Shown: piece by piece, positions 21,657-32,690 of the stretch
How the letters are laid out: the number at the start of each line of letters is the position of its first letter
Numbering within the stretch: position 1 is the first letter of the stretch
NCBI GenBank assembly: GCA_963752045.1
Contig: CAVVWN010000003.1
Coordinates: forward strand, 1-64,000
Origin: DATKDF01 sp963752045
GTDB taxonomy: Bacteria; Acidobacteriota; Vicinamibacteria; Vicinamibacterales; SCN-69-37
DNA length: 64,000 nucleotides
Direction of reading: 5' to 3'
Translations under genes and position numbers: made by a program
Notes under the pieces: generated by a model
What the model was told of the DNA's origin: nothing
Database searches by the model: none
What the model saw: only the letters and a program-made list of their open reading frames with translations

Positions 21657-22342
21657 CACCACGCGAGGCCCGCAGCCCGCGTGACGAACTCCACAAGCGG
21701 CGCTGCCTGCCGGCAGGCGGCGAGGTAGCGGTCGAGAAAGTCCGCGGCGACGACCTCCCGCTCGGTGAATGCCGTCATCACGTAGAAATCCTTGCACTTG
21801 AGGTCTTCAGCGAACGGGTGCGATCGATCGAAGCCGGCCGGAACTCGCATCAGCCGATCGCCCAGGATCTCGGGCGTCACGCGGCGCACGGCTGTCCAGT
21901 CGCGAGGACGGTCCACCATGCGCCTGCGGATCTTCGTGAGGGTGGCGGTCTCCGGATGATGGATGCCGCCACCGCCCGCCGAGCCCTCCGGCGAGATCCG
22001 CACGTAGAAGCCGGGCGCATCGACGCCTGAGGCGGCGGCCCGATGCCGGAAGCGCGCCGCCACCCACGTCTTGTAGGGCGCCTTGTTCGCCGAGAACCGC
22101 GTGTCGCGGTAGATGCGGAACATCGACCCGCCAACCCGACGCGGGTTGGCCACGAACCGGGGGCTGATGTCCGTGAGGCCCTGGCCGACGGCGCCGATGA
22201 ATGCGAGCATCGGCGCCTCGGCCAGTTCGACGTAGCGTGCCTTGTTCTGCTGAAACCAGTCGCGGTTGTTGTGGCGCTTCAGGTCCTCGAGGAACCGGAA
22301 GAGATCCCGACTGAAGAACCCGCCAGCCCGGGCCGCCGACAC
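21656..22342 (-). CDS. DUF2461 / TIGR02453 family protein
   Basis: The 228 residues begin MSAARAGGFFSRDLFRFLED and contain the conserved LKRHNNRDWFQQNKARYVEL, MFRIYRDTRFSANKAPYKTW and GFYVRISPEGSAGGGGIHHP. The end is KDFYVMTAFTEREVVAADFL. These mark the TIGR02453 family of uncharacterised bacterial and fungal proteins. No catalytic role is established. It is 10 bases downstream of mdh and overlaps the esterase start, so it belongs to the same transcript. Confidence 0.9.
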   Translation of the reverse strand: MSAARAGGFFSRDLFRFLEDLKRHNNRDWFQQNKARYVELAEAPMLAFIGAVGQGLTDISPRFVANPRRVGGSMFRIYRDTRFSANKAPYKTWVAARFRHRAAASGVDAPGFYVRISPEGSAGGGGIHHPETATLTKIRRRMVDRPRDWTAVRRVTPEILGDRLMRVPAGFDRSHPFAEDLKCKDFYVMTAFTEREVVAADFLDRYLAACRQAAPLVEFVTRAAGLAW

Positions 22343-22352
22343 GCCCGCTCCT

Positions 22353-23294
22353 CTAGACCCCGATCACGGCCGTCAGTTCCTTGACGGCGGCAGCCGACTT
22401 CATCAAGGCCGTTCGCTCGTCATCGGTGAGGCGGATCTCGATGACCTGCTCTGCTCCGCCCTTCCCGAGCTTGACGGGGACGCCCAGAAACTGCTCGTTC
22501 ACGCCGTACTCGCCCTTGAGGAACACCGAGCACGGCAGCACCTTCTTCTTGTCCTTCAGGATGGCCTCGACCATCTCCACCGCGGCCGCGCCCGGCGCGT
22601 ACCAGGCGCTCGTGCCGACGAGCTTGGTGATCTCGGCGCCACCGTTGGCCGTGCGCTTGCAGATCTCATCGAGCTTCGCCTGGGTCAGAAGCCCCATCTC
22701 GACAATCTCGGTGAGCGGAATGCCGGCCACGGTCGAGAAGCGAGGGAGCGGCACCATGGTGTCGCCATGCCCGCCCAGCACGAAGGCGTGGATGTTCTCG
22801 ACCGACACGTGAAGCTCCATGGCAATGAACGCGCGCATCCGGGCCGAGTCGAGCACGCCCGCCATGCCCACGACACGCTCGCGCGGGAAGCCGCTCAGCC
22901 GGTAGACGGCCTGCGCCATCGCATCGAGGGGGTTGGCCACGGGCAGGATGATGCAGTTGGGCGAGTACTTCACGACCTGCTCGGTGACCGCCTGCATGAT
23001 CTTGTAGTTGACGGCCAGCAGATCGTCGCGGCTCATGCCCGGCTTGCGGGGCACGCCCGACGTGATGACGACGATGTCCGAATCGGCCGTGGCGGCGTAG
23101 TCGGTCGTCCCAATGAGCCTCGTGTCCGACCCGTCGATGGGACACGCCTGGTACATGTCCAGTGCGAGACCCTGGGCCTTCTCACCGGCGATATCGACGA
23201 CCACGACGTCCGCCAGTTCCTTGACGGCAATGGCGCGGGCAACCGTGGCCCCGACGTTCCCGGCACCGCCGACGACTGTGACTTTACGATTCAT
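22353..23294 (-). CDS. mdh: Malate dehydrogenase
   Basis: It interconverts malate and oxaloacetate with NAD. The 313-residue protein is of the LDH-like type. It starts MNRKVTVVGGAGNVGATVAR (Rossmann glycine motif), with the NAD-selecting acid in VVVDIAGEKAQGLALDM. The substrate arginine region is GVPRKPGMSRDDLLAVNYKI, the catalytic histidine is in VLGGHGDTMVPLPRFSTV, and the end is LTDDERTALMKSAAAVKELT. It follows icd by about 110 bases, with a palindromic repeat between them. Confidence 0.97.
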   Translation of the reverse strand: MNRKVTVVGGAGNVGATVARAIAVKELADVVVVDIAGEKAQGLALDMYQACPIDGSDTRLIGTTDYAATADSDIVVITSGVPRKPGMSRDDLLAVNYKIMQAVTEQVVKYSPNCIILPVANPLDAMAQAVYRLSGFPRERVVGMAGVLDSARMRAFIAMELHVSVENIHAFVLGGHGDTMVPLPRFSTVAGIPLTEIVEMGLLTQAKLDEICKRTANGGAEITKLVGTSAWYAPGAAAVEMVEAILKDKKKVLPCSVFLKGEYGVNEQFLGVPVKLGKGGAEQVIEIRLTDDERTALMKSAAAVKELTAVIGV

Positions 23295-23329
23295 GAGTGC
23301 GTCTCCTTTCGAGTAAGAGCTCTTGTCAG

Positions 23330-23404
23330 GGGGTCAGGCCCGCTTTCGCGAGCGGGGCCAGACCCCATCGGGACGGCCCGCTTCCGCGAGCGGGGCCAGA
23401 CCCC
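23330..23404. repeat. GGGGTC...GACCCC palindromic repeat, two copies
   Basis: Copy one (23330-23366) reads GGGGTCAGGCCCGCTTTCGC then GAGCGGGGCCAGACCCC, an imperfect palindrome centred on TTCGCGAG. Copy two (23375-23404) repeats GGCCCGCTTCCGCGAGCGGG and ends CCAGACCCC just ahead of the icd stop. It lies between icd and mdh, and a variant occurs inside the palindrome at 55328-55411. Confidence 0.85.
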
Positions 23405-24630
23405 TACATATTTCCGATCATGGCCGTCGCAAACTCCGACGTCTTCACCTCGGTGGCGCCGGCAATGAGCCGCGCGAGGTCGTACGTGACGCGCTTTTGC
23501 GCGATCGTCCGCTCGAGCGAGCTCATGACCAGGTCGGCCGCCTCACCCCAGCCGATGTACCGCAGCATCAGCTCGCCCGAGAGAATCACCGAGCCGGGGT
23601 TGACCTTGTCGAGATTGGCGTACTTCGGCGCCGTGCCGTGCGTGGCCTCGAAGACCGCATGCCCGGTGACGTAGTTGACGTTGCCGCCCGGGGCGATGCC
23701 GATGCCGCCAACCTGGGCGCGCCAGCGCGTCGGAAATGTAGTCGCCGTTGAGGTTGGGCGTGGCGATGACGTCGTACTCGCCCGGCCGCGTGAGAATCTG
23801 CTGGAGAAACGCGTCGGCAATCACGTCCTTGATGAGGAGGCCGCCCGGCAGCCGGCACCACGGCCCGCCGTCGAACTCCTCGGCGCGCGTACTCGCGCTT
23901 GGCCAGCTCGTAGCCCCAGTCACGGAAGGCCCCCTCGGTGAACTTCATGATGTTGCCCTTGTGCACGAGCGTGAGACTCTTGCGGCCGTTGGCCTGGGCA
24001 TAGTCGATGGCGGCCCGGATCAGGCGCTCGCTGCCCTCTCGCGACATCGGCTTGATGCCGAACCCGCTCGTGGCCGGAAACCGGACCTTCTTGAAGCGGT
24101 CGGGAAACGCGGCCGCAAACACCTTCTTGAACTCCTCGGTCTCCGGCGCCCCGTCGCGGAACTCGATGCCGGCGTAGATATCCTCGGTGTTCTCCCGGAA
24201 GATGACCATGTCGACCAGGTCCGGACGCCGCACCGGCGTCTCCATGCCCTGGAAGTAGCGCACGGGCCTCAGGCACACGTAGAGGTCCAGTTCCTGCCGC
24301 AGCGCGACGTTGAGCGACCGGATGCCGCCGCCGACCGGTGTCGTGAGCGGGCCCTTGATGCCGACGAGATACTCACGGAACGCCGAGAGCGTCTCGGCCG
24401 GCAACCAGTTGCCGGTCTTCCCGAACGCCTTCTCGCCGGCGAGCACTTCATGCCAGGCGATCGCGCGGCGTCCCGCGTACGCCTTCTCCACTGCGGCGTC
24501 GAACACGCGCACGCTCGCGCGCCAGATGTCAGGCCCCGTGCCGTCTCCCTCGATGAACGGGAATCACCGGCCGATCCGGAACCACCAACTTGCCCTGCGT
24601 GCGCACAATCCTCTGGCCGCTCGTATTCAT
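23404..24630 (-). CDS. icd: NADP-type isocitrate dehydrogenase, frameshifted
   Basis: The start is ATG at 24628-24630 (MNTSGQRIVRTQGKLVVPDR). One surplus G near 24563 interrupts VIP-FIEGDGTGPDIW. The middle is intact: GPLTTPVGGGIRSLNVALRQ, LDLYVCLRPVRYFQGMETPV, FRENTEDIYAGIEF, KVRFPATSGFGIKPMSREGS and LVHKGNIMKFTEGAFRDWGY. After shifts near 23885 and 23720 come VIATPNLNGDYISDALA and HGTAPKYANLDKVNPGSVIL, with the end YDLARLIAGATEVKTSEFAT. The total of about 408 residues is the normal size for the homodimeric enzyme that makes 2-oxoglutarate, the KorAB substrate encoded downstream in the same gene train. Confidence 0.93.
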
Positions 24631-24693
24631 CCGTGTTCGCTTTCTCGTTTTAGGTCGCTTCCCTGATCCAGGTCACGAGATCTTCACAGAACC

Positions 24694-24714
24694 TGTGGAA
24701 AAGTTTGTGGAAAA
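24694..24714. promoter_or_regulatory. Twin TGTGGAAAA motifs (DnaA-box-like)
   Basis: TGTGGAAAAGTT occurs twice in direct tandem (24694-24705 and 24706-24717). On the minus strand each copy reads TTTTCCACA, one base from the E. coli DnaA box TTATCCACA. The site lies in the divergent gap between icd and kdsB. Confidence 0.35.
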
Positions 24715-24785
24715 GTTCCCGCGCACCGAGCGTTCCCTCGCGACTTTGCTGGCTCGTGAACGGTTTGCACCACACTGGTGCGCCG

Positions 24786-24803
24786 GATCGGCGTCAGCCG
24801 ATC
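24786..24803. promoter_or_regulatory. Hairpin/operator upstream of kdsB
   Basis: GATCGGC-GTCA-GCCGATC is a perfect 7-bp dyad about 45 bases ahead of the kdsB start, next to an AT-rich CATTTTATACC stretch that may hold the -10 region. It could be an operator. I see no better-defined promoter here. Confidence 0.35.
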
Positions 24804-24846
24804 GGCACATTTTATACCGGCCGCGCGACTCGTGCTAAGATTTGCC

Positions 24847-25636
24847 GTGCCCGTAGTTCTCGCCTCCAAGCTGGCACGTTCACTCCAATCAGCCCGAGTC
24901 GTCGCTCTGATTCCCGCGAGGTTCCAGTCGACGCGTTTTCCCGGCAAGCCGCTCGCGCTCATCGACAGCCGCCCGATGATCGAACACGTGTACCGTCGGG
25001 CCGAGCGAGGCGCGCTCGGTCGAGGCGGTGATCGTCGCCACCGACGACGAGCGGATTGCCGACGTCGTGAGCGCCTTCGGCGGCGACGGCCGTGATGACG
25101 AGGCCCGACCACGCGACCGGCACCGACCGGCTGGCCGAGGTCGCCTCCGGGCTCGACTGCGAGATCGTCGTCAACGTGCAGGGCGACGAGCCGCTGATGA
25201 CGGGCGAGGCAATCGACGCGGCCGTCGGCACTGCTCGACGCGGACCCCTCGGAGGTGATGGGCACGCTCCGCCGACGGCATCGAAGACGCGGCGACCGTC
25301 GACAGCCCGGACGTCGTGAAAGTGGTCGTCGACGGCAGCGGATACGCGCTCTACTTTTCACGCGCCGCGATTCCGTACGTCCGGCCGGGCGCCGCCGGCG
25401 CCGCCTCGTCTGGCGGCACGTCGGCCTGTACGGCTACCGCCGGCCGTTCCTGCGCACGCTGGCCGGCCTGCCGGCCCGCGCCGCTCGAGCGGGCCGAGGC
25501 GCTCGAGCAACTCCGCGCGCTCGAGCACGGATACCGCATTCGGACGGCCGAAACGACGGCCGACTCCATCGGCGTCGACACGCCGGACGACCTGGAACGG
25601 GTCGAAGCGCACGTTGATGCCCGCGCGAGAGTGTGA
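24847..25636 (+). CDS. kdsB: 3-deoxy-manno-octulosonate cytidylyltransferase, frameshifted
   Basis: It activates KDO as CMP-KDO for LPS inner core synthesis. GTG 24847 gives VPVVLASKLARSLQSARVVA, then LIPARFQSTRFPGKPLALID. In successive frames come VEAVIVATDDERIADVVSAF, TRPDHATGTDRLAEVASGLD, CEIVVNVQGDEPLMTGEAID, YALYFSRAAIPYVRPG, HVGLYGYRRPFLRTLAGLP and ETTADSIGVDTPDDLERVEA, ending at TGA 25634-25636. About six single-base shifts (near 25008, 25087, 25228, 25281, 25406 and 25470) separate them; most are removed by deleting one G or C. The start is uncertain. It is the first gene of the KDO cluster. Confidence 0.9.
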
Positions 25637-25644
25637 GAAGAACC

Positions 25645-27332
<1,688 letters not shown>

Positions 27333-27357
27333 TCGGTCCGGCCGTCCGCCCGGGTCC

Positions 27358-28228
27358 GTGAAATCGCGATTACCGACCAGGCCGTCCTCGGCCGGCCGGG
27401 GCTCGTGCTGATCGCCGGCCCGTGCGTCATCGAGAGCGAGGCGCACGCGCTCGGCCTCGGCGCGTCGATTGCGGCGGCCGCCGGCGGGCCGGCGTGCCCT
27501 TCGTCTTCAAGGCGTCGTTCGACAAGGCCAACCGGACGTCGCTCTCGTCCTTCCGCGGCCCCGGGCTCGAACGCGGCCTCGCGGCCCTCGGCCGCATACG
27601 GCAGCAGCTCGGCGTGCCGGTCCTCACCGACATCCACGAGCCCTGGCAGGCGGAGCCGGCGGCCGAAGTCGCCGACGTGCTGCAGATCCCGGCGTTTCTC
27701 TCGCGCCAGACCGACCTGCTCGTGGCCGCCGCGCGCACCGGGACGCGCGGTCAACATCAAGAAGGGCCAGTTCCTGGCGCCCGCACGACATGCGCCACGC
27801 CATCGACAAGGTGCGTCGCGTCCGGCAACGACGGGTCTTCGTCACCGAGCGCGGCTTCTCGTTCGGCTACAACAACCTCGTCGTCGACATGCGCGCGTTC
27901 CCGATGATGCGGCGCCTCGGGTGCCCCGGTGGTCTTCGACGTCACCCACAGCCTGCAGCTGCCCGGCGGCGGCGACGGCGTGACGGCCGGCCTGGCCGAG
28001 TTCATCGAGCCGCTCGCGTGCGCCGGCGTGGCGGCCGGCGTCGACGGCGTGTTCCTCGAGGTGCACGAAGACCCGCCGCACGCGAAGAGCGACGCGCAGA
28101 ACGCGCTGGCGCTCGACCGGCTCGGCCCGCTGCTCGACCGCCTTGTCGCCATCAATCGCATCGTGAAGGACGAGGCCGCAATCAGGCCCGCACGTGGGCA
28201 CGCGCAAGCGGCACAGGACAAAGGGTAG
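27358..28228 (+). CDS. kdsA: 3-deoxy-8-phosphooctulonate synthase, frameshifted
   Basis: It condenses arabinose-5-phosphate with PEP to KDO-8-phosphate. The start is uncertain (GTG 27358 assumed, with a frame change directly after). The product has LVLIAGPCVIESEAHALG, FVFKASFDKANRTSLSSFRG, VPVLTDIHEPWQAEPAAEVA, LQIPAFLSRQTDLLVAAART, AVNIKKGQFLAP, VFVTERGFSFGYNNLVVDMR, FDVTHSLQLPGGGD and DGVFLEVHEDPPHAKSDAQN, all hallmarks of KdsA. At least four shifts occur (near 27480, 27745, 27785 and 27925). End TAG 28226-28228. It sits between pyrG and kdsD in the usual order. Confidence 0.92.
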
Positions 28229-28234
28229 AAGACG

Positions 28235-29240
28235 ATGTCTGAGTCGGAGCCCGAGAGCCCGCTCGACCTGGCGCGCAAGGTGCTCGAGACCGAAGCCGCA
28301 GGCGATTCTCGGGCTGATCCCCCAGCTCGATGGACGGCTTCGTCGCGCGCCGTCGACCTGCTCCACGGCTGCACCGGCCGGGTCGATCGTCACCGGCATG
28401 GGCAAGTCCGGCATCATCGCGCGGAAGATGGCCGCCACGCTCTCGAGCACCGGCACGTCGGCGTTCTTCCTGCACCCGGCCGAGGCCATTCACGGCGACC
28501 TGGGCGTCGTGCAGCCGAGCGACGTCGTCGTGGCGCTGTCCCAGTCGGGCGAGACCGAGGAACTGCGTCCGGCTGCTCGAGGCGATCCGCCGGATCGGCG
28601 CGCGACTCATCGCCCTCACCGGCGACCCCGAGTCGACGCTCGGCCAGGCGGCCGACGTCACGCTGAGCTGCCGCGTCGCCGAGGAGGCCTGCCCGATGAA
28701 CCTGGCGCCCACGGCCAGCACGACCGCCGCGCTCGCGCTCGGCGATGCGCTGGCCATGGCCCTGGCCAAGCGCAAGGGCTTCCGGCCGGAGGACTTCGCC
28801 GACCTGCACCCGGGCGGCCAGCTCGGCAAGCGGCTGATGCGGGTCGAGCGCGCTGATGCAGTCGGGCGACGCGGTCCCGGTCGTCGGCCCGACGACGCCC
28901 ATGCCGGACGTCATCCACGAGATGTCGAGCAAGCGCCTGGGCATGACGTGCGTGGTCGACGCGGACCATCGCCTGGCGGGCATCGTGACCGACGGCGACC
29001 TGCGACGCCACATGACGCCCGGTCCAACCTGCTGGAAGGCACGGCGGCCGACCGTCATGACGCGGCGCCCGGTCACGGTCGGACGGAGACATGCTGGCCG
29101 TCGAGGCCCTGCGCCTCATGGAGGAACGCAAGATCACGTCGCTCGTCGTCGTCGACGCGGACCGCCACGTCGCAGGGCGTGGTCCACCTGCACGACCTCT
29201 GGCGGACGCAGATGATTGGTCGTGGTTCCCGCTGGAACCT
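28235..29240 (+). CDS. kdsD: Arabinose-5-phosphate isomerase, frameshifted
   Basis: It supplies arabinose-5-phosphate from ribulose-5-phosphate to KdsA. ATG 28235 (MSESEPESPLDLARKVLETE) leads to a SIS domain with VTGMGKSGIIARKMAATLSS, FFLHPAEAIHGDLGVVQPSD, VVALSQSGETEEL and LTGDPESTLGQAADVTLSC, then LGDALAMALAKRKGFRPEDF and the LHPGGQLGKRL signature. Two CBS domains follow (MSSKRLGMTCVVDADHRLAG, ALRLMEERKITSLVVVDADR) and it ends near HLHDLWRTQM. About five shifts occur. No clean stop is visible, so the end given is approximate, just before kdsC. Confidence 0.9.
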
Positions 29241-29246
29241 GAACCC

Positions 29247-29804
29247 ATGCCATTGCCCCCTGGAACCGTCACGCACGCGCCGGCCGCGTCCGGCTGCTCC
29301 TGTTCGACGTCGATGGCGTGCTGACCGACGGCTCGGTCGTGCTGCTCGGAGCGACGGCCAGCGAAATCAAGTCGTTCTACATCCGGGACGGCACGGCCAT
29401 CGTCTGGGCGCAACGCGCAGGCCTCGAGATCGGCCTGCTCAGCGGACGCCCGTCGGAGGCCACGACCCGCCGGGCGGCCGAGCTCGGCATCGGACTCGTC
29501 GTGCAGGGCGAAACGGACAAACGGGCGGCCGTTCCGCAGCATTCTCGACGACCACGCGGCCTCGAGCGCGACCGACGGTGGCCTACATGGGCGACGACCT
29601 CGCTCGACCTGCCGGTGCTGCGCGCAGGCGGGACTCTCGGCGGCACCGGCCGATGCGGTGGCCGAGGTCGCTCGCCGGGTCGCACTGGGTCAGCCGGGCG
29701 GCCGGGCGGCCGCGGCGCCGTGCGCGAATTCGTCGAACTCGTCCTGCGCGGCGCAGGGCCGCTGGGACGCGCTGGTCGGCCGGCACGCATGGCGAGCACG
29801 CTGA
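29247..29804 (+). CDS. kdsC: KDO-8-phosphate phosphatase, frameshifted
   Basis: A HAD-family phosphatase that releases KDO from KDO-8-phosphate. ATG 29247 leads, after a shift near 29280, into RVRLLLFDVDGVLTDGSVVL with the nucleophile Asp of the DxD motif. Then come SEIKSFYIRDGTAIVWAQRA, LLSGRPSEATTRRAAELGIG and VVQGETDKRAA. A shifted piece VAYMGDDLLDLPVL (near 29580-29615) holds the metal-binding GDD. The end RWDALVGRHAWRAR is at TGA 29802-29804, overlapping the next ATG (TGATG). About 185 residues after repair, normal for the tetrameric KdsC family. Confidence 0.88.
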
Positions 29805-31050
29805 TGCAGGACTACGGCCTCCTCCTGGCGTGCTCATCGCGCTGCTCGTCGGGCTGGCCGCCGGCAAGGCCTGGGAACGCTACAAGCTCCGCGAGGGCCG
29901 GTGGATCGACCGGCGACGCGTGCGGCAGTCGCCGCACTTCATCCTCGGCCTGAACTACCTGGTCTCCGGCCAGGTCGACCTGGCCATCGAAGAGCTCGAG
30001 CAGGCCGCCACGCTCGACCCGGACGCGCTCGAGCTCCGGCTGGTCCTCGGGCAACCTGTACCGCGAGAAGGGCCAGGTCGGGCGCGCCGATCCAGGAACA
30101 CCAGGCGCTGCTGCAGCGCGCCGCGGCTCAGCCCGCTCGAACACGCCAACGTGCTGCTGTGCCTCGGCCTCGACTACCGGCGCGGCGGATTCGTCGACCG
30201 CGCGGTGGCGGCCTTCTCGGAGGTCCTGAAGCTCGATCCCGACAACGAAGCGCGCGCTCGTCAACCTCGAGAAGCTCCAGGAGGACCAGCACCAGTGGCA
30301 GGAGGCCTACGTCACCCGCCAGCGACTCGCGCAGATCGCCGGACCGCCCGAACAGCCGCAAGTCGCAGTCGATCCTCGCGTTCCTCGAGAACGAACTCGG
30401 GACTGCAGGCCCTCAAGGAGCGACAACCTGGACGAGGCCGCGCGGCGGTTCGAGGCGGCCATCGACCTCGACGCGCGGCGTCCTGCCGGCCTATCTGCAC
30501 CTCGGCGACGTGCGCGAGCAGCAGGGCCGACCTGCCGGCGCCGTGGCGAGCGTGGGAGCGCGCGCTTCAGGTGTCACCCGACCGCGCGTATCTCGCGCTC
30601 GATCGGCTCGAGACGGCATACGACACAGCTCGGGCCAGCCCGGACCGCTTCGCCGAGCTGTGCCGGCGACTGATGGCGGCCGCCCCGCGGGAGTGGCGGG
30701 CGCGGGCCGCGCTGGCCCATCACCTGGCGTCGATGGGCCAGCCGGCCGAGGCGCTCGAGCTGCTCTTCGAGGCGCTCGAGCACAACCCGCACGCGCTGGC
30801 GATTCACCAGGCCATCTGGAACACGTTGTCGTCACTCGACCTTCCGAAGCACCTCGTGGCCCGCTACATCGAGGTCACGCGGCGGTCGGTGTTCTACCTC
30901 GACCCGCACGTCTGCATGCGCTGCCGCTACCGGAGCACCGAGCTGCTCTGGCAGTGCCCTCACTGCCACGAGTGGAACACGTTCGTCGAGGAACGCATCG
31001 CGCCGGCCACCGACACCGAATCAGAAATTCCGGCGGGACTGGTGCGGTGA
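29804..31050 (+). CDS. lapB: LapB/YciM-like TPR protein with C-terminal zinc ribbon, frameshifted
   Basis: LapB is an inner-membrane-anchored regulator of LPS synthesis (LpxC turnover in E. coli). ATG 29804 (MQDYGLLL) leads, after a shift, to a membrane helix VLIALLVGLAAGKAWERYKL and the conserved RVRQSPHFILGLNYLVSGQV, then repeated TPRs (DLAIEELEQAATLDPDALEL, ANVLLCLGLDYRRGGFVDRA, LGDVREQQG). The tail CMRCRYRSTELLWQCPHCHE forms the rubredoxin-like metal ribbon typical of this family. About five indels lie in 29830-30545 and the last 500 bases are clean. Length is about 415 residues. The stop overlaps the coaE start (GTGA). Confidence 0.88.
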
Positions 31051-31711
31051 GCGCGCCGTTTCGCGTCGCGCTCACCGGGGGCATTGCCACCGGCAAGTCG
31101 GCGTGCCTGCGGCGGTTCTCGTCCCTGGGCGCGGACACGCTCGACGCCGACGTCGTGGCCCGAGCGGTTGTGGAGCGCGGCACCCCCGGCCTTGCGCCAT
31201 CGTGCGCCGGTTCGGCAGCGGCATCCTCCAGGCCGACGGGACGCTCGACCGCGAGAGGCTCGGGCAGATTGTCTTTGCCGACGCGGCCGCTCGCGCCGAC
31301 CTCGAGGCGGTGATCCACCCGGCCGTCTACCGAGTCGTGGAGGACTGGTTCGCCGAGTTGGCTTCGGCCTCTGGGAGCCTCGGGGCTTCTGGCCGCCGCA
31401 TCGGTATCGTGGACGTTCCCCTGCTCTACGAGACCGGCCGTGAGGCGGACTTCGCCGCCGTCGTCGTGGCGGCGTGCCGGCCCGAGCAGCAGCTGGCCCG
31501 CCTCATGGCGCGCGACGGGCTCGACGAAGCGGCCGCCCGGCGGCGGATCGCGGCGCAGTGGCCGGTCGAGGAGAAAGTCCGGCGGGCCGATCTCGTCGTC
31601 GACACGTCCGGCACGATGGACGAGACCCTCGCGGCGGTCGACGACGTGTGGCGCCGGCTCGGCGCGCTCGCCGCCGAAGACGCCCACGGGCATCCCGGCA
31701 AACGCGGTTAA
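31047..31711 (+). CDS. coaE: Dephospho-CoA kinase, one frameshift
   Basis: It performs the last step of CoA synthesis, ATP-dependent phosphorylation of dephospho-CoA. GTG 31047 overlaps the lapB stop. The start VSAPFRVALTGGIATGKSAC holds the P-loop GGIATGKS, followed by LGADTLDADVVARAVVERGT. A shift near 31195 separates this from VRRFGSGILQADGTLDRERL, then ARADLEAVIHPAVYRVVEDW, IGIVDVPLLYETGREADFAA and ACRPEQQLARLMARDGLDEA. About 220 residues, standard. It is the last gene of the KDO cluster transcript, facing folD. Confidence 0.93.
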
Positions 31712-31721
31712 CCCCGGCGGC

Positions 31722-31739
31722 CTCCGGTGGCCACCGGAG
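31722..31739. terminator. Bidirectional hairpin between coaE and folD
   Basis: CTCCGGTGG directly abuts its complement CCACCGGAG in the 28-base gap between convergent genes. The hairpin is perfect and could serve both transcripts. There is no T-run. Confidence 0.5.
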
Positions 31740-32690
31740 TCAGGCGCCCGACGCCGGCCTCGTATGGTCGTGCCTCAGGCTCGCCGCGGTGAGCGTGTTC
31801 CGGAGCAGCATGGCGATTGTGAGCGGCCCCACGCCGCCAGGCACTGGACTGAGCGCCCCGGCGACCTGGGCGACCTCAGGATGCACGTCGCCGACGACGA
31901 TGGCCCCGCGCGCATCGAAGTCCGAGAGGCGCGGGCTCGTCGGCCCGAGGAGCGAGACGGCCAACGCGCGGTCGGTGACGCGATTGATGCCGACGTCGAT
32001 GACCACCGCGCCGGGTTTGACGAAGGCGCGGGTCACCAGTCCCGGGCGGCCGACGGCGGCCACGAGAATGTCCGCCTCGGCCGCGACTGCCGCAAGCCCC
32101 GGGGTCCGCGAGTGGCAGATGGTGACCGTTGCATGCCGCTGCAGAAGCAGCAGCGCCATGGGCTTGCCGACGATGTCCGACCGCCCGATCACGACGGCCC
32201 TCCGGCCTTCGATCTCGATGTCGTTCCAGGAGAGCAGCTCCATCACGCCAGACGGCGTGCAGGGAGCGAGCAGCGCCCGGCCCTGGACGAGCAGGCCGAC
32301 GTTGTGCGGGTGGAACCCGTCGACGTCCTTGCGGGGGTCGATGGCGTCGAAGACCTTCGTCTCGGCATCGGCGCCCATCGCGGCCGGCAGCGGCGACTGC
32401 ACGAGGATGCCATCGACCGTGTCGTCGCGATTGAGCCGGTCGACGAGCGCGAGAACCTCGGAAGCGCGCGCGGTGGCCGGCAAACGGTGGACCTCGACGA
32501 CGAGCCCGGCATCCTCCCCCGCCCGCTGCTTGTTCCGGACGTAGATCCGCGACGCCGGATCGTCACCGGCGAGGACCAGGTGCAGCGCGGGCGGGCGTGA
32601 CGCCTCGGCCCGGAATGCGGCCACGGCCGGCTTGAGTTCTTCGCGGATGGTGTGTGCGAGCGCGGCCCCGTCGAGAATCCGAGCGGTCAT
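31740..32690 (-). CDS. folD: Methylenetetrahydrofolate dehydrogenase / cyclohydrolase
   Basis: A bifunctional one-carbon enzyme that interconverts 5,10-methylene-, methenyl- and 10-formyl-THF. ATG 32690 (complement) gives MTARILDGAALAHTIREELK. The catalytic lysine is in YVRNKQRAGEDAGLVVEVHR, the family block is GILVQSPLPAAMGADAETKV, and DVDGFHPHNVGLLVQGRALL, APCTPSGVMELL, RRAVVIGRSDIVGKPMALLL and AVGRPGLVTRAFVKPGAVVI follow. 316 residues, slightly longer than usual. The start overlaps the stop of the upstream permease gene by four bases. Confidence 0.96.
   Translation of the reverse strand: MTARILDGAALAHTIREELKPAVAAFRAEASRPPALHLVLAGDDPASRIYVRNKQRAGEDAGLVVEVHRLPATARASEVLALVDRLNRDDTVDGILVQSPLPAAMGADAETKVFDAIDPRKDVDGFHPHNVGLLVQGRALLAPCTPSGVMELLSWNDIEIEGRRAVVIGRSDIVGKPMALLLLQRHATVTICHSRTPGLAAVAAEADILVAAVGRPGLVTRAFVKPGAVVIDVGINRVTDRALAVSLLGPTSPRLSDFDARGAIVVGDVHPEVAQVAGALSPVPGGVGPLTIAMLLRNTLTAASLRHDHTRPASGA

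Noticed and set aside
24660..24846. Replication origin
   Set aside because: Only two DnaA-box-like words, no AT-rich unwinding region and no dnaA, dnaN or gidA neighbours.
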